DNA of 64,000 nt from Algoriphagus sp. (GCF_029254265.1 NZ_JAQWXX010000132.1:62001-126000), one strand, 5' to 3'. Counted from the first letter of the stretch, positions 36,155-45,102 are shown. Notes: generated from the letters alone by a model not told the origin. Translations and numbers: made by a program.

Positions 36155-37090
36155 TTACTTTCCAAGATTGTCAAGCACATTCATTACTTCTTTCACGTGA
36201 CCTCGTGAAGTTTCAAGAAGTGCTTTTTCTTCTGCATTCAGATCGAGTTCAATGACTTTCTCCACACCATTCTTACCTAATATTACAGGTACTCCAAGGT
36301 AACAGTCGTCAATTCCGTATTCTCCATCGAGTTTGATACAAACTGGGAATACTCTACGCTGATTTTTAAGAATAGCTTCAACCATCTGAGCTGCAGCGGA
36401 TCCCGGAGCATACCATGCTGAGGTTCCCATTAGCTTCACCAATTCTCCACCACCAAATTTGGTACGCTCGATAATTGCATCCAATTTATCCTTGGCTACC
36501 AATTCTGTTACAGGAATACCTGCAACTGTAGTGTATCTAGGAAGTGGAACCATCGTATCTCCGTGACCACCCATTAGGATCGCCTGTATTTCTTTTGGAG
36601 AAACATTCAATTCTTCTGCCAAAAAGGCTCTGTAACGTGCTGTATCCAAAATTCCAGCCATACCGATCACCTTATTTCTGTTCAATCCTGAAGTCAAATG
36701 AGCTTGGTAGGTCATTACATCAAGTGGATTGGACACTACAATGATGATGGCATTTGGAGAGTGCTTTACTACGTTTTCAGTCACCGACTTTACAATGCCT
36801 GCATTGGTTTCAATCAAATCATCGCGAGTCATGCCTGGCTTTCTTGGTAAGCCGGAAGTGATTACAACGACGTCTGAATTTGCAGTTTTGCTGTAGTCAT
36901 TCGTGCTTCCTACTGTTCGGCTATCATACTGATTGATAGGTGCTTTTTGAAATATGTCCAATGCTTTGCCTTCAGCGACACCTTCTTTGATATCGATTAA
37001 AACAATTTCTTCAGCGATTTCGCGATAAGCCAATACATCTGCGCAAGTTGCGCCCACATTTCCGGCTCCTACTACGGTTACTTTGCTCAT
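36155..37090 (-). CDS. mdh: Malate dehydrogenase, LDH-like type
   Basis: The enzyme interconverts malate and oxaloacetate with NAD in the citric acid cycle. The Rossmann motif is GAGNVGATCA (residues 8-17). The D of VLIDIKEG determines NAD preference. The active site region GLPRKPGMTRDDLIETN has R for substrate carboxylate binding, and MGGHGDTMVPLPRY contains the catalytic histidine. Length of 311 residues matches the LDH-like MDH group. It is a single gene with a terminator after it. Confidence 0.95.
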   Translation of the reverse strand: MSKVTVVGAGNVGATCADVLAYREIAEEIVLIDIKEGVAEGKALDIFQKAPINQYDSRTVGSTNDYSKTANSDVVVITSGLPRKPGMTRDDLIETNAGIVKSVTENVVKHSPNAIIIVVSNPLDVMTYQAHLTSGLNRNKVIGMAGILDTARYRAFLAEELNVSPKEIQAILMGGHGDTMVPLPRYTTVAGIPVTELVAKDKLDAIIERTKFGGGELVKLMGTSAWYAPGSAAAQMVEAILKNQRRVFPVCIKLDGEYGIDDCYLGVPVILGKNGVEKVIELDLNAEEKALLETSRGHVKEVMNVLDNLGK

Positions 37091-37237
37091 AATTAGATAT
37101 TGATTTTTTTAAGTATAGTTCCTGCTAAAAAGCGGGGCTAAGTTATTAAACAAAGGCTAGGAATAGAAGTTCAGCCAAGAATACTTTGATTCCGGCATGT
37201 ATTTTTATCAGAAAGGAAACTATCTGTTCGGATCGGT

Positions 37238-37753
37238 CTATTCAAACATTTGGCGGAGACTGAAAAAACCAAAGGATTCACGATAGGACCGGAAAAGGCG
37301 CTGATTATTTTCGTTATAATATTCTGACAAGGATGTCATCATTTTAGCTTTGATCTTTGGGTTGCTTTCAAAAATCTCCTGTATCGCAAAATGAGGAATC
37401 ACAATCAGCTCAGCTTCTTCAGAAGTAATTAACGCGGTATAGGTTCGCTTCGCATTTTCGAGTAGTGAGTTTTCTCCAAAAGCCTCACCTTTCTTTATTT
37501 CAAGGATCGTTTCAAAATTGTCTTTGATATCGATGGTCAAGCATACTTCCCCTTTTTTGACCAAATACAATGCTTGACTGGGGTCTTTACTGAAAAAAAC
37601 GACTTCATCACGCACATATTTTCGATGGTGCATCGCTGGAATAAAACGGGACATTTCTTTATTTCTTAATCGCTCAAAAAACTTGATCAATCCCAAAAAA
37701 TCAAACATATGCTGTTCGTCTTCGGTGTAGGTTTTTGAAAATGGATTCATCAT
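37238..37753 (-). CDS. Cyclic-nucleotide-binding-domain protein without HTH
   Basis: This 171-residue protein has one cNMP-binding domain in its central part (about residues 36-130). The phosphate-binding cassette is GEAFGENSLLENAKRTYTAL, with the conserved Gly-Glu and Arg. The C-terminal 40 residues lack the helix-turn-helix of Crp/Fnr, so it is not an obvious transcription factor. It starts 2 nt after the tilS gene ends, indicating coupling. A sensor or adaptor role is inferred only. The N terminus MMNPFSKTYTEDEQH has two possible starts. Confidence 0.8.
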   Translation of the reverse strand: MMNPFSKTYTEDEQHMFDFLGLIKFFERLRNKEMSRFIPAMHHRKYVRDEVVFFSKDPSQALYLVKKGEVCLTIDIKDNFETILEIKKGEAFGENSLLENAKRTYTALITSEEAELIVIPHFAIQEIFESNPKIKAKMMTSLSEYYNENNQRLFRSYRESFGFFSLRQMFE

Positions 37754-37755
37754 AG

Positions 37756-39075
37756 TCAGTTCTTTTTGAAGTAAAGAATTTTGCGAGTAGCGGCTGTAGT
37801 TTTAGCCCAATCAGCGATTCGGTACCCGATCACCCAAGCAATTTCGCCATCAGAGATTAAAACTTTAACCATCGGTTTTTTAAGCAGGGGCACCTTCAAA
37901 TCTATTAAAAAGTCGGAGATTTTTTTGCTGCTCTTCATACCGAGTGGTATAAACCTGTCTCCTGTTTCCCAATTTCTAATTGTTAACGGAAAAGTAAGTC
38001 TGTCAAGATCAAGCATCGCATTTGCCCGATGTGAATCGATGGTCACATCAGAGTCGATTTTTAAGATTTCATACTCACTATCAGGCAGCTTTAGCTCAAT
38101 CTCGGAGCTTTCAATTTGAATTGATTCAAAGGGAGCAACTGTCGGAGCTAAGAATAACTTCTCTCGATCGATATTCAATAGATGACTTCCCGACTCAAAT
38201 ATTTTTCCCGATTCCCTTTTGCGGATACTTTCATAAATATCTTGTGACTGATCTGAATTGAAACCGTAGGAGCGCAGCCAAAAATAGATCAAACTTGCGG
38301 CTCCAGTCATATGCAGGATGTCAGCAATCAAAAGGCTCTGGATTCCCTCTTCCGATTGGATATTTGCTTTGACCCAATGGTCAAATAGGCCACTGAAAGC
38401 TTTTCCGGTATCCTTTAATCGCTCAAAACTAGTAATCAGGTTTTTCTTTGAGTCTGAAGAAAAACCGTATAAGTGAGGCAGAATATCGTGGCGAAGTTTA
38501 TTTCTCTTGTAGTCAGTTTTTTGATTGCTACTATCCTCTCGCCACATGATTTTATTTTGCTGGGCAAAGATTTCAATTTGCTCCCTTGAAAAAGGAAGCA
38601 AAGGACGAATGAGATATCCTCGCCTTTCTGCCATCCCATAAAGCCCTTCAATCCCTGTCCCTCGAAGCAAATTCAAGAATATCGTCTCAATTTGATCATC
38701 TTGGTGATGAGCCAGGATTATTCCTTCAAGATTTCGATCTGACCGGATTTTCTCAAACCATTCATAGCGAATTTCCCGGGCTGCCATTTGGGTGGAAATG
38801 TGAGATTCTACAGCAAACTCCAATGTTTCTGCTTGATGGAAATGGACTGTTTTTGAATTGGACTTTGCCCAATCCTTGACAAATTTCTCATCACCATCAC
38901 TTTCCTTGCCCCGAAGGTGAAAATTAACATGAGCAACTTCAAAAGGAATCTCTGCTCGAATCAAAAGTTCACCAAGGCAGATACTATCCAAGCCACCACT
39001 GCATGCGAGTAGATAGGTTTTGGAAGGAATTAACAAAGATTTACTGCCGATGTGCTGGATAAAAGCGTTTACCAT
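37756..39075 (-). CDS. tilS: tRNA(Ile)-lysidine synthetase
   Basis: TilS attaches lysine to the wobble cytidine of tRNA-Ile(CAU), changing it to read AUA, using ATP. The PP-loop SGGLDS at 26-31 is the ATP-pyrophosphatase signature. The HVNFHLRGKESDGDE and HHQDDQIETIFLNLLRGTGIEGLYGM segments are typical for TilS. At 439 residues it is full length, including the C-terminal TilS-C domain. It is followed after 2 nt by the cNMP-binding protein gene. Its start is divergent from ostA-like gene 48 nt away. Confidence 0.95.
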   Translation of the reverse strand: MVNAFIQHIGSKSLLIPSKTYLLACSGGLDSICLGELLIRAEIPFEVAHVNFHLRGKESDGDEKFVKDWAKSNSKTVHFHQAETLEFAVESHISTQMAAREIRYEWFEKIRSDRNLEGIILAHHQDDQIETIFLNLLRGTGIEGLYGMAERRGYLIRPLLPFSREQIEIFAQQNKIMWREDSSNQKTDYKRNKLRHDILPHLYGFSSDSKKNLITSFERLKDTGKAFSGLFDHWVKANIQSEEGIQSLLIADILHMTGAASLIYFWLRSYGFNSDQSQDIYESIRKRESGKIFESGSHLLNIDREKLFLAPTVAPFESIQIESSEIELKLPDSEYEILKIDSDVTIDSHRANAMLDLDRLTFPLTIRNWETGDRFIPLGMKSSKKISDFLIDLKVPLLKKPMVKVLISDGEIAWVIGYRIADWAKTTAATRKILYFKKN

Positions 39076-39106
39076 TGATCAAAAATATCATTTTCTACTA
39101 ATTTTG
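39075..39106. promoter_or_regulatory. Overlapping divergent promoters of tilS and the OstA-like gene
   Basis: On the forward strand TTG (39075-39077), 21 nt, and TAATTTTG (39099-39106) fit a Bacteroidota promoter for the OstA-like gene at 39124. On the reverse strand TATTTTTG (39087-39080) fits a -7 for tilS, whose ATG begins at 39075, so its leader would be only a few nt. The two lie within a 48-nt gap and share sequence, so polymerases would compete. Confidence 0.45.
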
Positions 39107-39123
39107 CGCACATTCACTTTCAC

Positions 39124-40794
39124 ATGACTCAAAAGCTCCTATCGCTATTTCTATTCACTTTGTTTTTTTCAGGGATTACTGGAAAAGTACTAGGCCAAGC
39201 CTCTTCCACTTTGGAAATTAGGCAGGCGGATGTCTTGGAAGGAGCGGAGGGATTTGAGCGATTGATTGGTTCTGTGCGAATGAAAAATCAGAATACTTTA
39301 ATTTACTGTGATTCTGCACATTTTTTCAGAATGGAAAATAAGGCTAGACTTTTTGGAAATGTAGTTATTGAAGATGAAGTTGATTCTGTAAAAACCAGAA
39401 GTGCCTATGCAGAATATGATGGAAACACCAAGCTAGCCAAATTGAGAAATAAGGTGGTATTTACTAATGAAGCTACCACTTTATATACTGAATACTTGGA
39501 TTATGATCGTCTTGGTAACATCGCTTACTACTACAACGACGGAAAAGTCGTTGACTCTGTAAATGTCTTGACAAGTGAGCGAGGTAAGTATGAAGTAAAC
39601 CTGGAGCGGATCACTTTTCAAAATGAAGTGGTACTGGTAAATCCAGATTATACCTTGAAGACAGATTATTTGGTCTATCTGACTATTCCAAAGACTGCGG
39701 AGACAAAGGGTTTAACCAACCTTGTCTCTAAAGACGGGAATAAATTAGATGCTCAGGAGGGGAGTTTTTACAATACTCAATCCAAGCAGTTCCGTTTTTT
39801 TGATGGAATCGTTGAGACGGAGACGAGCCGGATCAAAGGGAAAGAGTTGTTTTATGATGAACTGGCAGCCTATTACAAAGGCGAAAAAGATGTCAGTGTT
39901 TTAAATAAAGAACGGCAAGTAGAGATCTTTGGAGATGTGGGTGAATACTGGGAAGAACGAAAATATAGTCTGGTTCACGGAAATGCCTTAGTCAGAAGGT
40001 ACTTCGAAAAAGACACCCTATACATGACTTCTGATTCGCTTATTTCTCAGGACAATGAAGCAGATTCTGCTAAGTTTTTGCTCGCATTTCGGGCTATCAA
40101 AATTTTAAATAAAGACATTTCCGGTGTAGCAGACTCCTTGGTTTATAATTACTCTGATTCATCTATAAGGCTATTCCAAGATCCGGTAATGTGGAACAAT
40201 AAAAGTCAGATCTCTGCAGACTCGATGATTTTTTACATTGTAAATGAACAACTCGATAGAGTTTATCTCAAAGACAATGGGTTTGTGATCACACAGGATA
40301 CTCTTTTCAATTCCAATCAAATGAAGGGAAGGACTTTGAATGGCTATTTTGAAGAGGGTCAGATCAGTCGTCTCGATATTGACGGAAACGGGGAGTCCCT
40401 ATATTTCGCGTTGGAGGGAGATACACTTACACAAGGTGTAAATAAAACCTTGAGTGCTACCATCAAGCTCAGATTTGCCGATGGAGTTATTACTAGGGTT
40501 ACTTATGGTGTTAAGCCAGATGGGAGATTTACTCCTTTCCAGATGTTGGATGAAGAAACATCAAAACTGACTGGATACAATTGGCGAATTGAGGAGAAGC
40601 CAAGTATGGAGGATATATTCGACTGGCGAAAAGTAGAAGAAGTTGATCTAAAAGCAAAAAATCTTTTTAATCTTCCGAATGCCAAACTTAGAATGCCTAC
40701 TGAAGATGAGATTCGAAAATCCATAGAAAAACGAATTCAAACAACAGGCAAAAGGAGTTTGAATCCGAAATTAATCTTGAGGGAAAACGAGTAA
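39124..40794 (+). CDS. OstA-like protein (LptA/LptD N-terminal domain family)
   Basis: This 556-residue exported protein (signal peptide 1-25) is built of the repeated beta-jellyroll segments of the OstA/LptA family, which carry LPS across the periplasm. Patterns include LEIRQADVLEGAEGFERLIGSVRMKN, IYCDSAHFFRMENKARLFGNVVIEDE and TTLYTEYLDYDRLGNIAYYYNDGKVVD, spaced about 70 residues apart. No outer-membrane barrel of LptD is present. A role in lipopolysaccharide transport to the outer membrane is inferred from the family. It is divergent from tilS with a promoter in the 48-nt gap. The downstream T9SS-cargo gene starts 140 nt later. Confidence 0.8.
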   Translation: MTQKLLSLFLFTLFFSGITGKVLGQASSTLEIRQADVLEGAEGFERLIGSVRMKNQNTLIYCDSAHFFRMENKARLFGNVVIEDEVDSVKTRSAYAEYDGNTKLAKLRNKVVFTNEATTLYTEYLDYDRLGNIAYYYNDGKVVDSVNVLTSERGKYEVNLERITFQNEVVLVNPDYTLKTDYLVYLTIPKTAETKGLTNLVSKDGNKLDAQEGSFYNTQSKQFRFFDGIVETETSRIKGKELFYDELAAYYKGEKDVSVLNKERQVEIFGDVGEYWEERKYSLVHGNALVRRYFEKDTLYMTSDSLISQDNEADSAKFLLAFRAIKILNKDISGVADSLVYNYSDSSIRLFQDPVMWNNKSQISADSMIFYIVNEQLDRVYLKDNGFVITQDTLFNSNQMKGRTLNGYFEEGQISRLDIDGNGESLYFALEGDTLTQGVNKTLSATIKLRFADGVITRVTYGVKPDGRFTPFQMLDEETSKLTGYNWRIEEKPSMEDIFDWRKVEEVDLKAKNLFNLPNAKLRMPTEDEIRKSIEKRIQTTGKRSLNPKLILRENE

Positions 40795-40871
40795 CGACAT
40801 CTTTCTGAAATTATTTTCTGGGGGTTAACAGAATTTAACCGCAATTTTCCTCAATCTGATAACCTTAAAGC

Positions 40872-40879
40872 TAAATTTG
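40872..40879 (+). promoter_or_regulatory. Possible -7 element of the T9SS-sorted protein gene
   Basis: TAAATTTG matches TAnnTTTG perfectly, 55 nt upstream of the ATG at 40935. The -33 element is weak at the right distance. Confidence 0.4.
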
Positions 40880-40934
40880 TCCGTATATTGATTACAGTTT
40901 CAAAAACTGAAGAGCTTATAGATTAAAATTCTAC

Positions 40935-41651
40935 ATGAACAGATTGCTGATACTTTTTACATGCCTCTGGCTGTCGCTTCCTATTTTGGGAAGTGCGCAG
41001 CAAGTTCGTGTGCTCAGCGAATCCCTTGAGTTCAACGGGGATTTGGGGACTACCCAAAGAAAAACCGTAATTCTTCAAAACGATTCTGATCAGCAAAAAA
41101 CCTTCTTTCTTAAGAATTTGAAAGGAAATATAGGTTCTTCTCAAAGTATTAAAGTTTGTATCGGAGATCAGTGTTATGATCCTAAAAGAGATCTTGCCAA
41201 GATAAAATTAACGTTAGAACCTGGGGAAATAGTAACTGATTTGTATTTGGATTTTCAAATGGGAATCGCCGAGACTCGAGGTTCTTTTGATCTGTTCTTT
41301 GCAAATGAAACTAATATCAGGGAAACGTTCGTTGTAGAGGCTATCTATGAAGTCGCTAACGCAGAAAATAAAGTAGACGAATTTGATTATAAGGAGATAA
41401 TTCTAAGTGATGTATACCCTAATCCAAGTAATCGAATAGCACAATTTGACTACGAATTCAAAAACTCAAAAGTTAAAGCGAGGATTGCAATAAATAGTTT
41501 TATTGGAAACCCAATTGTGGATTATGAGCTTGATCCAAGTAGAAAATCACTGATAATTAATGTGTCAGATTTAAATCCAGGTGTGTACTTCTACACTCTT
41601 TTCCTCGACAATAAAAATATTGTCACCAAGAAGCTCGTTGTGAAGAAGTGA
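40935..41651 (+). CDS. Small exported protein with T9SS type A sorting domain
   Basis: The 238-residue protein has a signal peptide (1-22, ending LGSAQQ) and an N-terminal beta-rich domain with one close cysteine pair (VCIGDQCYDP). The last 85 residues fit the type A sorting domain of the type IX secretion system: DVYPNPSNRIAQFDYEF, then LNPGVYFYTLFLDNKNIVTKKLVVKK, with the conserved Gly-x-Tyr-x-Tyr pattern and a terminal Lys-rich tail. Such domains route cargo across the outer membrane. The cargo domain resembles DUF11-like or immunoglobulin-like sandwiches but I do not recognise it. Confidence 0.8.
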   Translation: MNRLLILFTCLWLSLPILGSAQQVRVLSESLEFNGDLGTTQRKTVILQNDSDQQKTFFLKNLKGNIGSSQSIKVCIGDQCYDPKRDLAKIKLTLEPGEIVTDLYLDFQMGIAETRGSFDLFFANETNIRETFVVEAIYEVANAENKVDEFDYKEIILSDVYPNPSNRIAQFDYEFKNSKVKARIAINSFIGNPIVDYELDPSRKSLIINVSDLNPGVYFYTLFLDNKNIVTKKLVVKK

Positions 41652-41674
41652 TCTTCATGCCATTTCACAACCCA

Positions 41675-41705
41675 TTTGAATCCGAATAATTATCCCGTAT
41701 ATTTG
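41675..41705 (+). promoter_or_regulatory. Promoter of bamD operon
   Basis: TTTG (41675-41678), a 19-nt spacer and TATATTTG (41698-41705) match the Bacteroidota promoter at full consensus. The -7 box ends 11 nt before the ATG at 41717, so the mRNA would have almost no leader. This supports the start at 41717 instead of the TTG at 41711. Confidence 0.7.
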
Positions 41706-41716
41706 CGGTCTTGAAA

Positions 41717-42625
41717 ATGAAAATGCGCGTACAATCCATTCTATTTCTGATTATTACCCTAGCCTTTACTTCATGTGGGCCTTTCAATAAATTGGAGAAA
41801 AGCACCAATTGGGAAGAGCTATATAAAGGAGCGAATGACTATTATCAGGCTGGAGAGTATAATAAAGCCATTATTCTTTATGATAAGGTGCTTCCTGTGA
41901 TTCGTGGGAGTGAAAAAGCCGAATTAGCTGATTATAACTATGCTAATTGTCACTTTAAGACAAAAAGGTACATCGAAGCTGCAGGTTATTTTAGTAATTT
42001 CTATAGAACCTATAATCGAAGTCCATTAGCAGAAGAAGCATTTTTTATGAATGCATACTCCCTTTATTTGGATTCTCCTGATTACAACTTGGATCAACAA
42101 AGTTCACAAGAAGCAGTTTCGGCTATTCAGCAGTTTGTGACAGCTTTTCCAGGATCTGCAAGCTATGAGCGAGCTATGGAGATGCTAGTGGATTTACAAA
42201 GTAGATTTGAAGAGAAAGCCTATCAGGAATCTTCCATGTATTATAGGCTGAAAGACGGTTTGTATCCGGGTGATTTCTATCGGGCTTGCATCATCAATTT
42301 CCAGAATTTTGCGAAGGACTATCCTGAAAGTAAATACAATGAGGAGCTCGCATATAAACTGGTAGAGGTCAGTGCTGGTTATGCAAAAAATAGTGCTTAC
42401 CAAAAAAAGGAAGAAAGGCTTAATGATGCGATTGGATTTGCTTCAACCTTTTATCGAAGATATCCAAGCAGCCAATTTACAGGTGAAGTGAAAAAATATG
42501 AGGAACAAGTTAAAAAAGAGCTTGTCGACCATTTGGAACTGAAAATGAAATACGCAGAGCAAGCCGCTGCACAGGCAGCAAAGATTACTACTGGCCCTCC
42601 TGCGGAAATAAAAGAAAATAAGTAA
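41717..42625 (+). CDS. bamD: Outer-membrane assembly lipoprotein BamD
   Basis: BamD is the TPR lipoprotein of the BAM complex that inserts beta-barrel proteins. The signal peptide ends in a lipobox FTSC with the lipidated cysteine at residue 20. TPR helices follow (about 30-300): EELYKGANDYYQAGEYNKAIILYDKVLP, AELADYNYANCHFKTKRYIEAAGYFSNFYR and others. The last 30 residues are Lys/Ala-rich. The reading frame could be extended to a TTG at 41711, but ATG at 41717 (or 41723) is more plausible next to the promoter. It heads a group with rpoZ, coaBC and a PorD-like gene, an arrangement recurrent in Bacteroidota (from memory). Confidence 0.9.
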   Translation: MKMRVQSILFLIITLAFTSCGPFNKLEKSTNWEELYKGANDYYQAGEYNKAIILYDKVLPVIRGSEKAELADYNYANCHFKTKRYIEAAGYFSNFYRTYNRSPLAEEAFFMNAYSLYLDSPDYNLDQQSSQEAVSAIQQFVTAFPGSASYERAMEMLVDLQSRFEEKAYQESSMYYRLKDGLYPGDFYRACIINFQNFAKDYPESKYNEELAYKLVEVSAGYAKNSAYQKKEERLNDAIGFASTFYRRYPSSQFTGEVKKYEEQVKKELVDHLELKMKYAEQAAAQAAKITTGPPAEIKENK

Positions 42626-42643
42626 AACATAACTAATAAGCAC

Positions 42644-42955
42644 ATGGCTACTAATCCATCGATCATTACAAGAGATTTGGACAAAATCGCAGATAAGACT
42701 GGTAATATTTACGAGTCACTTCATGTCGTGGGACAGCGAGCAAAGCAGATTTCAAATACTCTTAAGGAAGAATTGAATAATAAGCTTTCTGAGTTTGCTT
42801 CTACTGTAGATAATCTTGAAGAGGTATTCGAAAACAAGGAGCAAATCGAAATCTCTAAATTCTACGAAAGAATGCCTAAGCCAAGTACTTTGGCAATGGA
42901 AGAATTTATCGAGGGAAAAGTTTACCATAGATTCCCTGAAGAACCACAAGGGTAA
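42644..42955 (+). CDS. rpoZ: RNA polymerase omega subunit
   Basis: This 103-residue protein fits the omega/Rpb6 family in the Bacteroidota form. The core pattern is ITRDLDKIADKTGNIYESLHVVGQRAKQISNTLKEEL, where omega helices contact beta-prime. It differs from proteobacterial omega, which has MARVTVEDA at the N terminus. The C-terminal part (VYHRFPEEPQG) is lineage-specific. Omega helps assemble RNA polymerase and can be part of the stringent-response site. It lies 18 nt after bamD and 7 nt before coaBC, so it is embedded in the operon. Confidence 0.85.
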   Translation: MATNPSIITRDLDKIADKTGNIYESLHVVGQRAKQISNTLKEELNNKLSEFASTVDNLEEVFENKEQIEISKFYERMPKPSTLAMEEFIEGKVYHRFPEEPQG

Positions 42956-42962
42956 TAATCTT

Positions 42963-44171
42963 ATGAGCCTTCAGGGTAAGAAAATTTTATTGGGGGTGAC
43001 TGGCAGCATAGCTGCGTATAAGTCAGCTCATCTTACTCGATTATTGGTCAAAGCTGGAGCAGAAGTGCGAATTATTATGAGCGCTTCTGCTACTGATTTT
43101 ATTACCCCTCTTACTTTAGCCACACTTTCGAAAAATCCTGTCTTAAGTCAATTTAAGAAAGATGAGACTGGAGAATGGAATAATCATGTGGAGCTTGGTC
43201 TTTGGGCTGATTTGTTTTTAATTGCTCCTGTGAGTGCAAATACCCTTGCGAAATTTGCAAACGGGCTTTGCGACAATCTTTTATCGGCAGTTTATCTCTC
43301 TGCTCGTTGCCCAGTGATTCTTGCCCCGGCTATGGACTTAGATATGTATCAGCATCCATCGGTACTGGCAAATATGTCCAAGCTGAGATCATTTGGAAAT
43401 CAAATCTTAGATGCTGAATCCGGTGAGCTCGCAAGTGGGTTATCAGGTCAAGGTAGAATGATGGAACCTGAGCACATCCTTTCTGAACTCCTTAGATTTT
43501 TCAATTCCTCACAAGAATTTAAAGGAAAAAAAGTCTTAATTACAATGGGACCCACCCAGGAAGCGTTAGATCCTGTGAGATTTATCAGCAATCATTCCAG
43601 TGGAAAAATGGGGCTCGCTCTTGCCAAGGCTTTTAAGGCAAGAGGAGCTGATGTTTTCGTGATTTCAGGCCCAGTTTCCCTAGAAGTTGAAAAGGGAAAA
43701 TTTCATTGGAAGGATGTCAATACAGCGAATGAAATGTTCAGAGCAACCTCATCACTTCATCCTCAGATGGATATTTGTGTTTTTGCAGCTGCTGTAGCGG
43801 ATTATGCGCCTGCAAAAATTTCAGAAGAGAAAATCAAAAAAAGTGATTCTAACGTGATTTTGGAGTTGAAAAAGAATGTAGATATCGCTGCCGAACTTGG
43901 GAAATTAAAAAGGGCAAATCAAATCCATGTAGGCTTTGCTTTGGAGACGGAGAATGAAAAAGAGAACGCGAAAGCTAAACTTCAAAAAAAGAATTTTGAT
44001 CTCATAGTTCTAAATTCGACTAGGGAAGAAGGAGCTGGATTTAAACTAGACACAAATAAAGTCGAGATTTTTCAAGGTTCAGGCTACTCTGTTTCATCTG
44101 AAGTTTCTACTAAGGATGTGATTGCAAATTTAATTTTGGATCAGATCAAAACTATCCCAGTTTGGATTTGA
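42963..44171 (+). CDS. coaBC: Bifunctional phosphopantothenoylcysteine decarboxylase / phosphopantothenate-cysteine ligase
   Basis: CoaBC joins two steps of coenzyme A synthesis. The N-terminal CoaC flavoprotein has GVTGSIAAYKSAHLTRLLVKAGAEVRIIMS, the catalytic histidine in NHVELGLWADL, and PAMDLDMYQHP. The C-terminal CoaB ligase starts near residue 180 with LITMGPTQEALDPVRFISNHSSGKMG and has AAAVADYAP. The start chosen is ATG 42963, the first codon of MSLQGKKILLG. A longer frame open to 42816 would overlap rpoZ by 140 nt with no support. It is separated from rpoZ by 7 nt, so both share the bamD transcript. Confidence 0.94.
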   Translation: MSLQGKKILLGVTGSIAAYKSAHLTRLLVKAGAEVRIIMSASATDFITPLTLATLSKNPVLSQFKKDETGEWNNHVELGLWADLFLIAPVSANTLAKFANGLCDNLLSAVYLSARCPVILAPAMDLDMYQHPSVLANMSKLRSFGNQILDAESGELASGLSGQGRMMEPEHILSELLRFFNSSQEFKGKKVLITMGPTQEALDPVRFISNHSSGKMGLALAKAFKARGADVFVISGPVSLEVEKGKFHWKDVNTANEMFRATSSLHPQMDICVFAAAVADYAPAKISEEKIKKSDSNVILELKKNVDIAAELGKLKRANQIHVGFALETENEKENAKAKLQKKNFDLIVLNSTREEGAGFKLDTNKVEIFQGSGYSVSSEVSTKDVIANLILDQIKTIPVWI

Positions 44172-44199
44172 ACATGGATATTTCTTTATTTTTAAATTC

Positions 44200-45102
44200 A
44201 TGAAAAAAGCCCTGCTTCTTTTACCTTTATTCCTGATGACTATCATAGCTTTTTCCCAAGAGCTCAATTTTACGGTTATCATTAATAGCGATAGATCTAG
44301 AATTCAAAACACAGATGTTTTCAATCAGATGAAAACCAGTTTTGAACAATTTCTCAATGGACGATCTTGGACGACAGATGAGTTTCGGGGTGAGGAAAGA
44401 ATCAAGGGTAATCTTTTGATTACAATAAATGAAGTGCCGCAGGTTGGGAGTTATAATGCCACTGTGCAAATACAAACCGTTCGTCCGGTCTATGGTACGA
44501 ATTTCGAAAGCTTACTTTTTAATTTTGCAGACCGAAACTGGAATTTTGAATACATCGAATCTCAGCCTTTAGAGTTTAATCGGTTCACTTATTTAAATAA
44601 TGTCAGTTCACTGCTAGCCTTTTATGCACACATTGCATTAGGAATGGATTATGATTCATTTCAAAGTCGAGGGGGAGATGACTTTTTTGAGATCGCAAAT
44701 GACATCGTAAACAATGCACAAAAATCCGGCAGACAGGGCTGGACACAGAGTACTTCTGATCGAAGAAATCGCTACTGGTTGATTAATGATATTTATATTT
44801 CTTCAGTTTTTTCAAAGATTCGTGATGCCTATTACTTATATCATAGACAAGGTTTGGATATTCTTCAGACTCAACCCAATCAGGCATATCAAAATATCCT
44901 AGAATCAATTCGAATTCTGGCAGAAGCCAATAAAGCACAACCCAATGGAATTTTTACGATTTCCTTTATGGATGCAAAAAGTGATGAGATTTCTCAAATA
45001 TTAAAAAATGCGCCATTGGATATTCGGACCGAAGCGGTCGAATTATTATTGGAAGTAGATCCCAATAATGCGAAAAAGTATAATGATTTGCTGAAAAGCT
45101 AA
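44200..45102 (+). CDS. porD: PorD-like (DUF4835) protein of the type IX secretion system
   Basis: This 300-residue exported protein (signal peptide 1-19, ending AFSQ) matches the DUF4835 family, named PorD in T9SS studies (from memory). Typical segments are FTVIINSDRSRIQNTDVFNQMKTSFEQFLNGRSWT, LLFNFADRNWNFEYIESQPLEFN and SLLAFYAHIALGMDYDSFQSRGGDDFFEIANDIVNNAQKSG. Its exact job in the secretion or gliding machinery is not settled. It stands 28 nt after coaBC, and recN follows 38 nt later. The family is nearly restricted to Bacteroidota. Confidence 0.8.
   Translation: MKKALLLLPLFLMTIIAFSQELNFTVIINSDRSRIQNTDVFNQMKTSFEQFLNGRSWTTDEFRGEERIKGNLLITINEVPQVGSYNATVQIQTVRPVYGTNFESLLFNFADRNWNFEYIESQPLEFNRFTYLNNVSSLLAFYAHIALGMDYDSFQSRGGDDFFEIANDIVNNAQKSGRQGWTQSTSDRRNRYWLINDIYISSVFSKIRDAYYLYHRQGLDILQTQPNQAYQNILESIRILAEANKAQPNGIFTISFMDAKSDEISQILKNAPLDIRTEAVELLLEVDPNNAKKYNDLLKS

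Noticed and set aside
42816..42962. Upstream extension of coaBC
   Set aside because: It overlaps rpoZ in another frame and lacks the CoaC pattern; the family begins at MSLQGKKILLG (42963).
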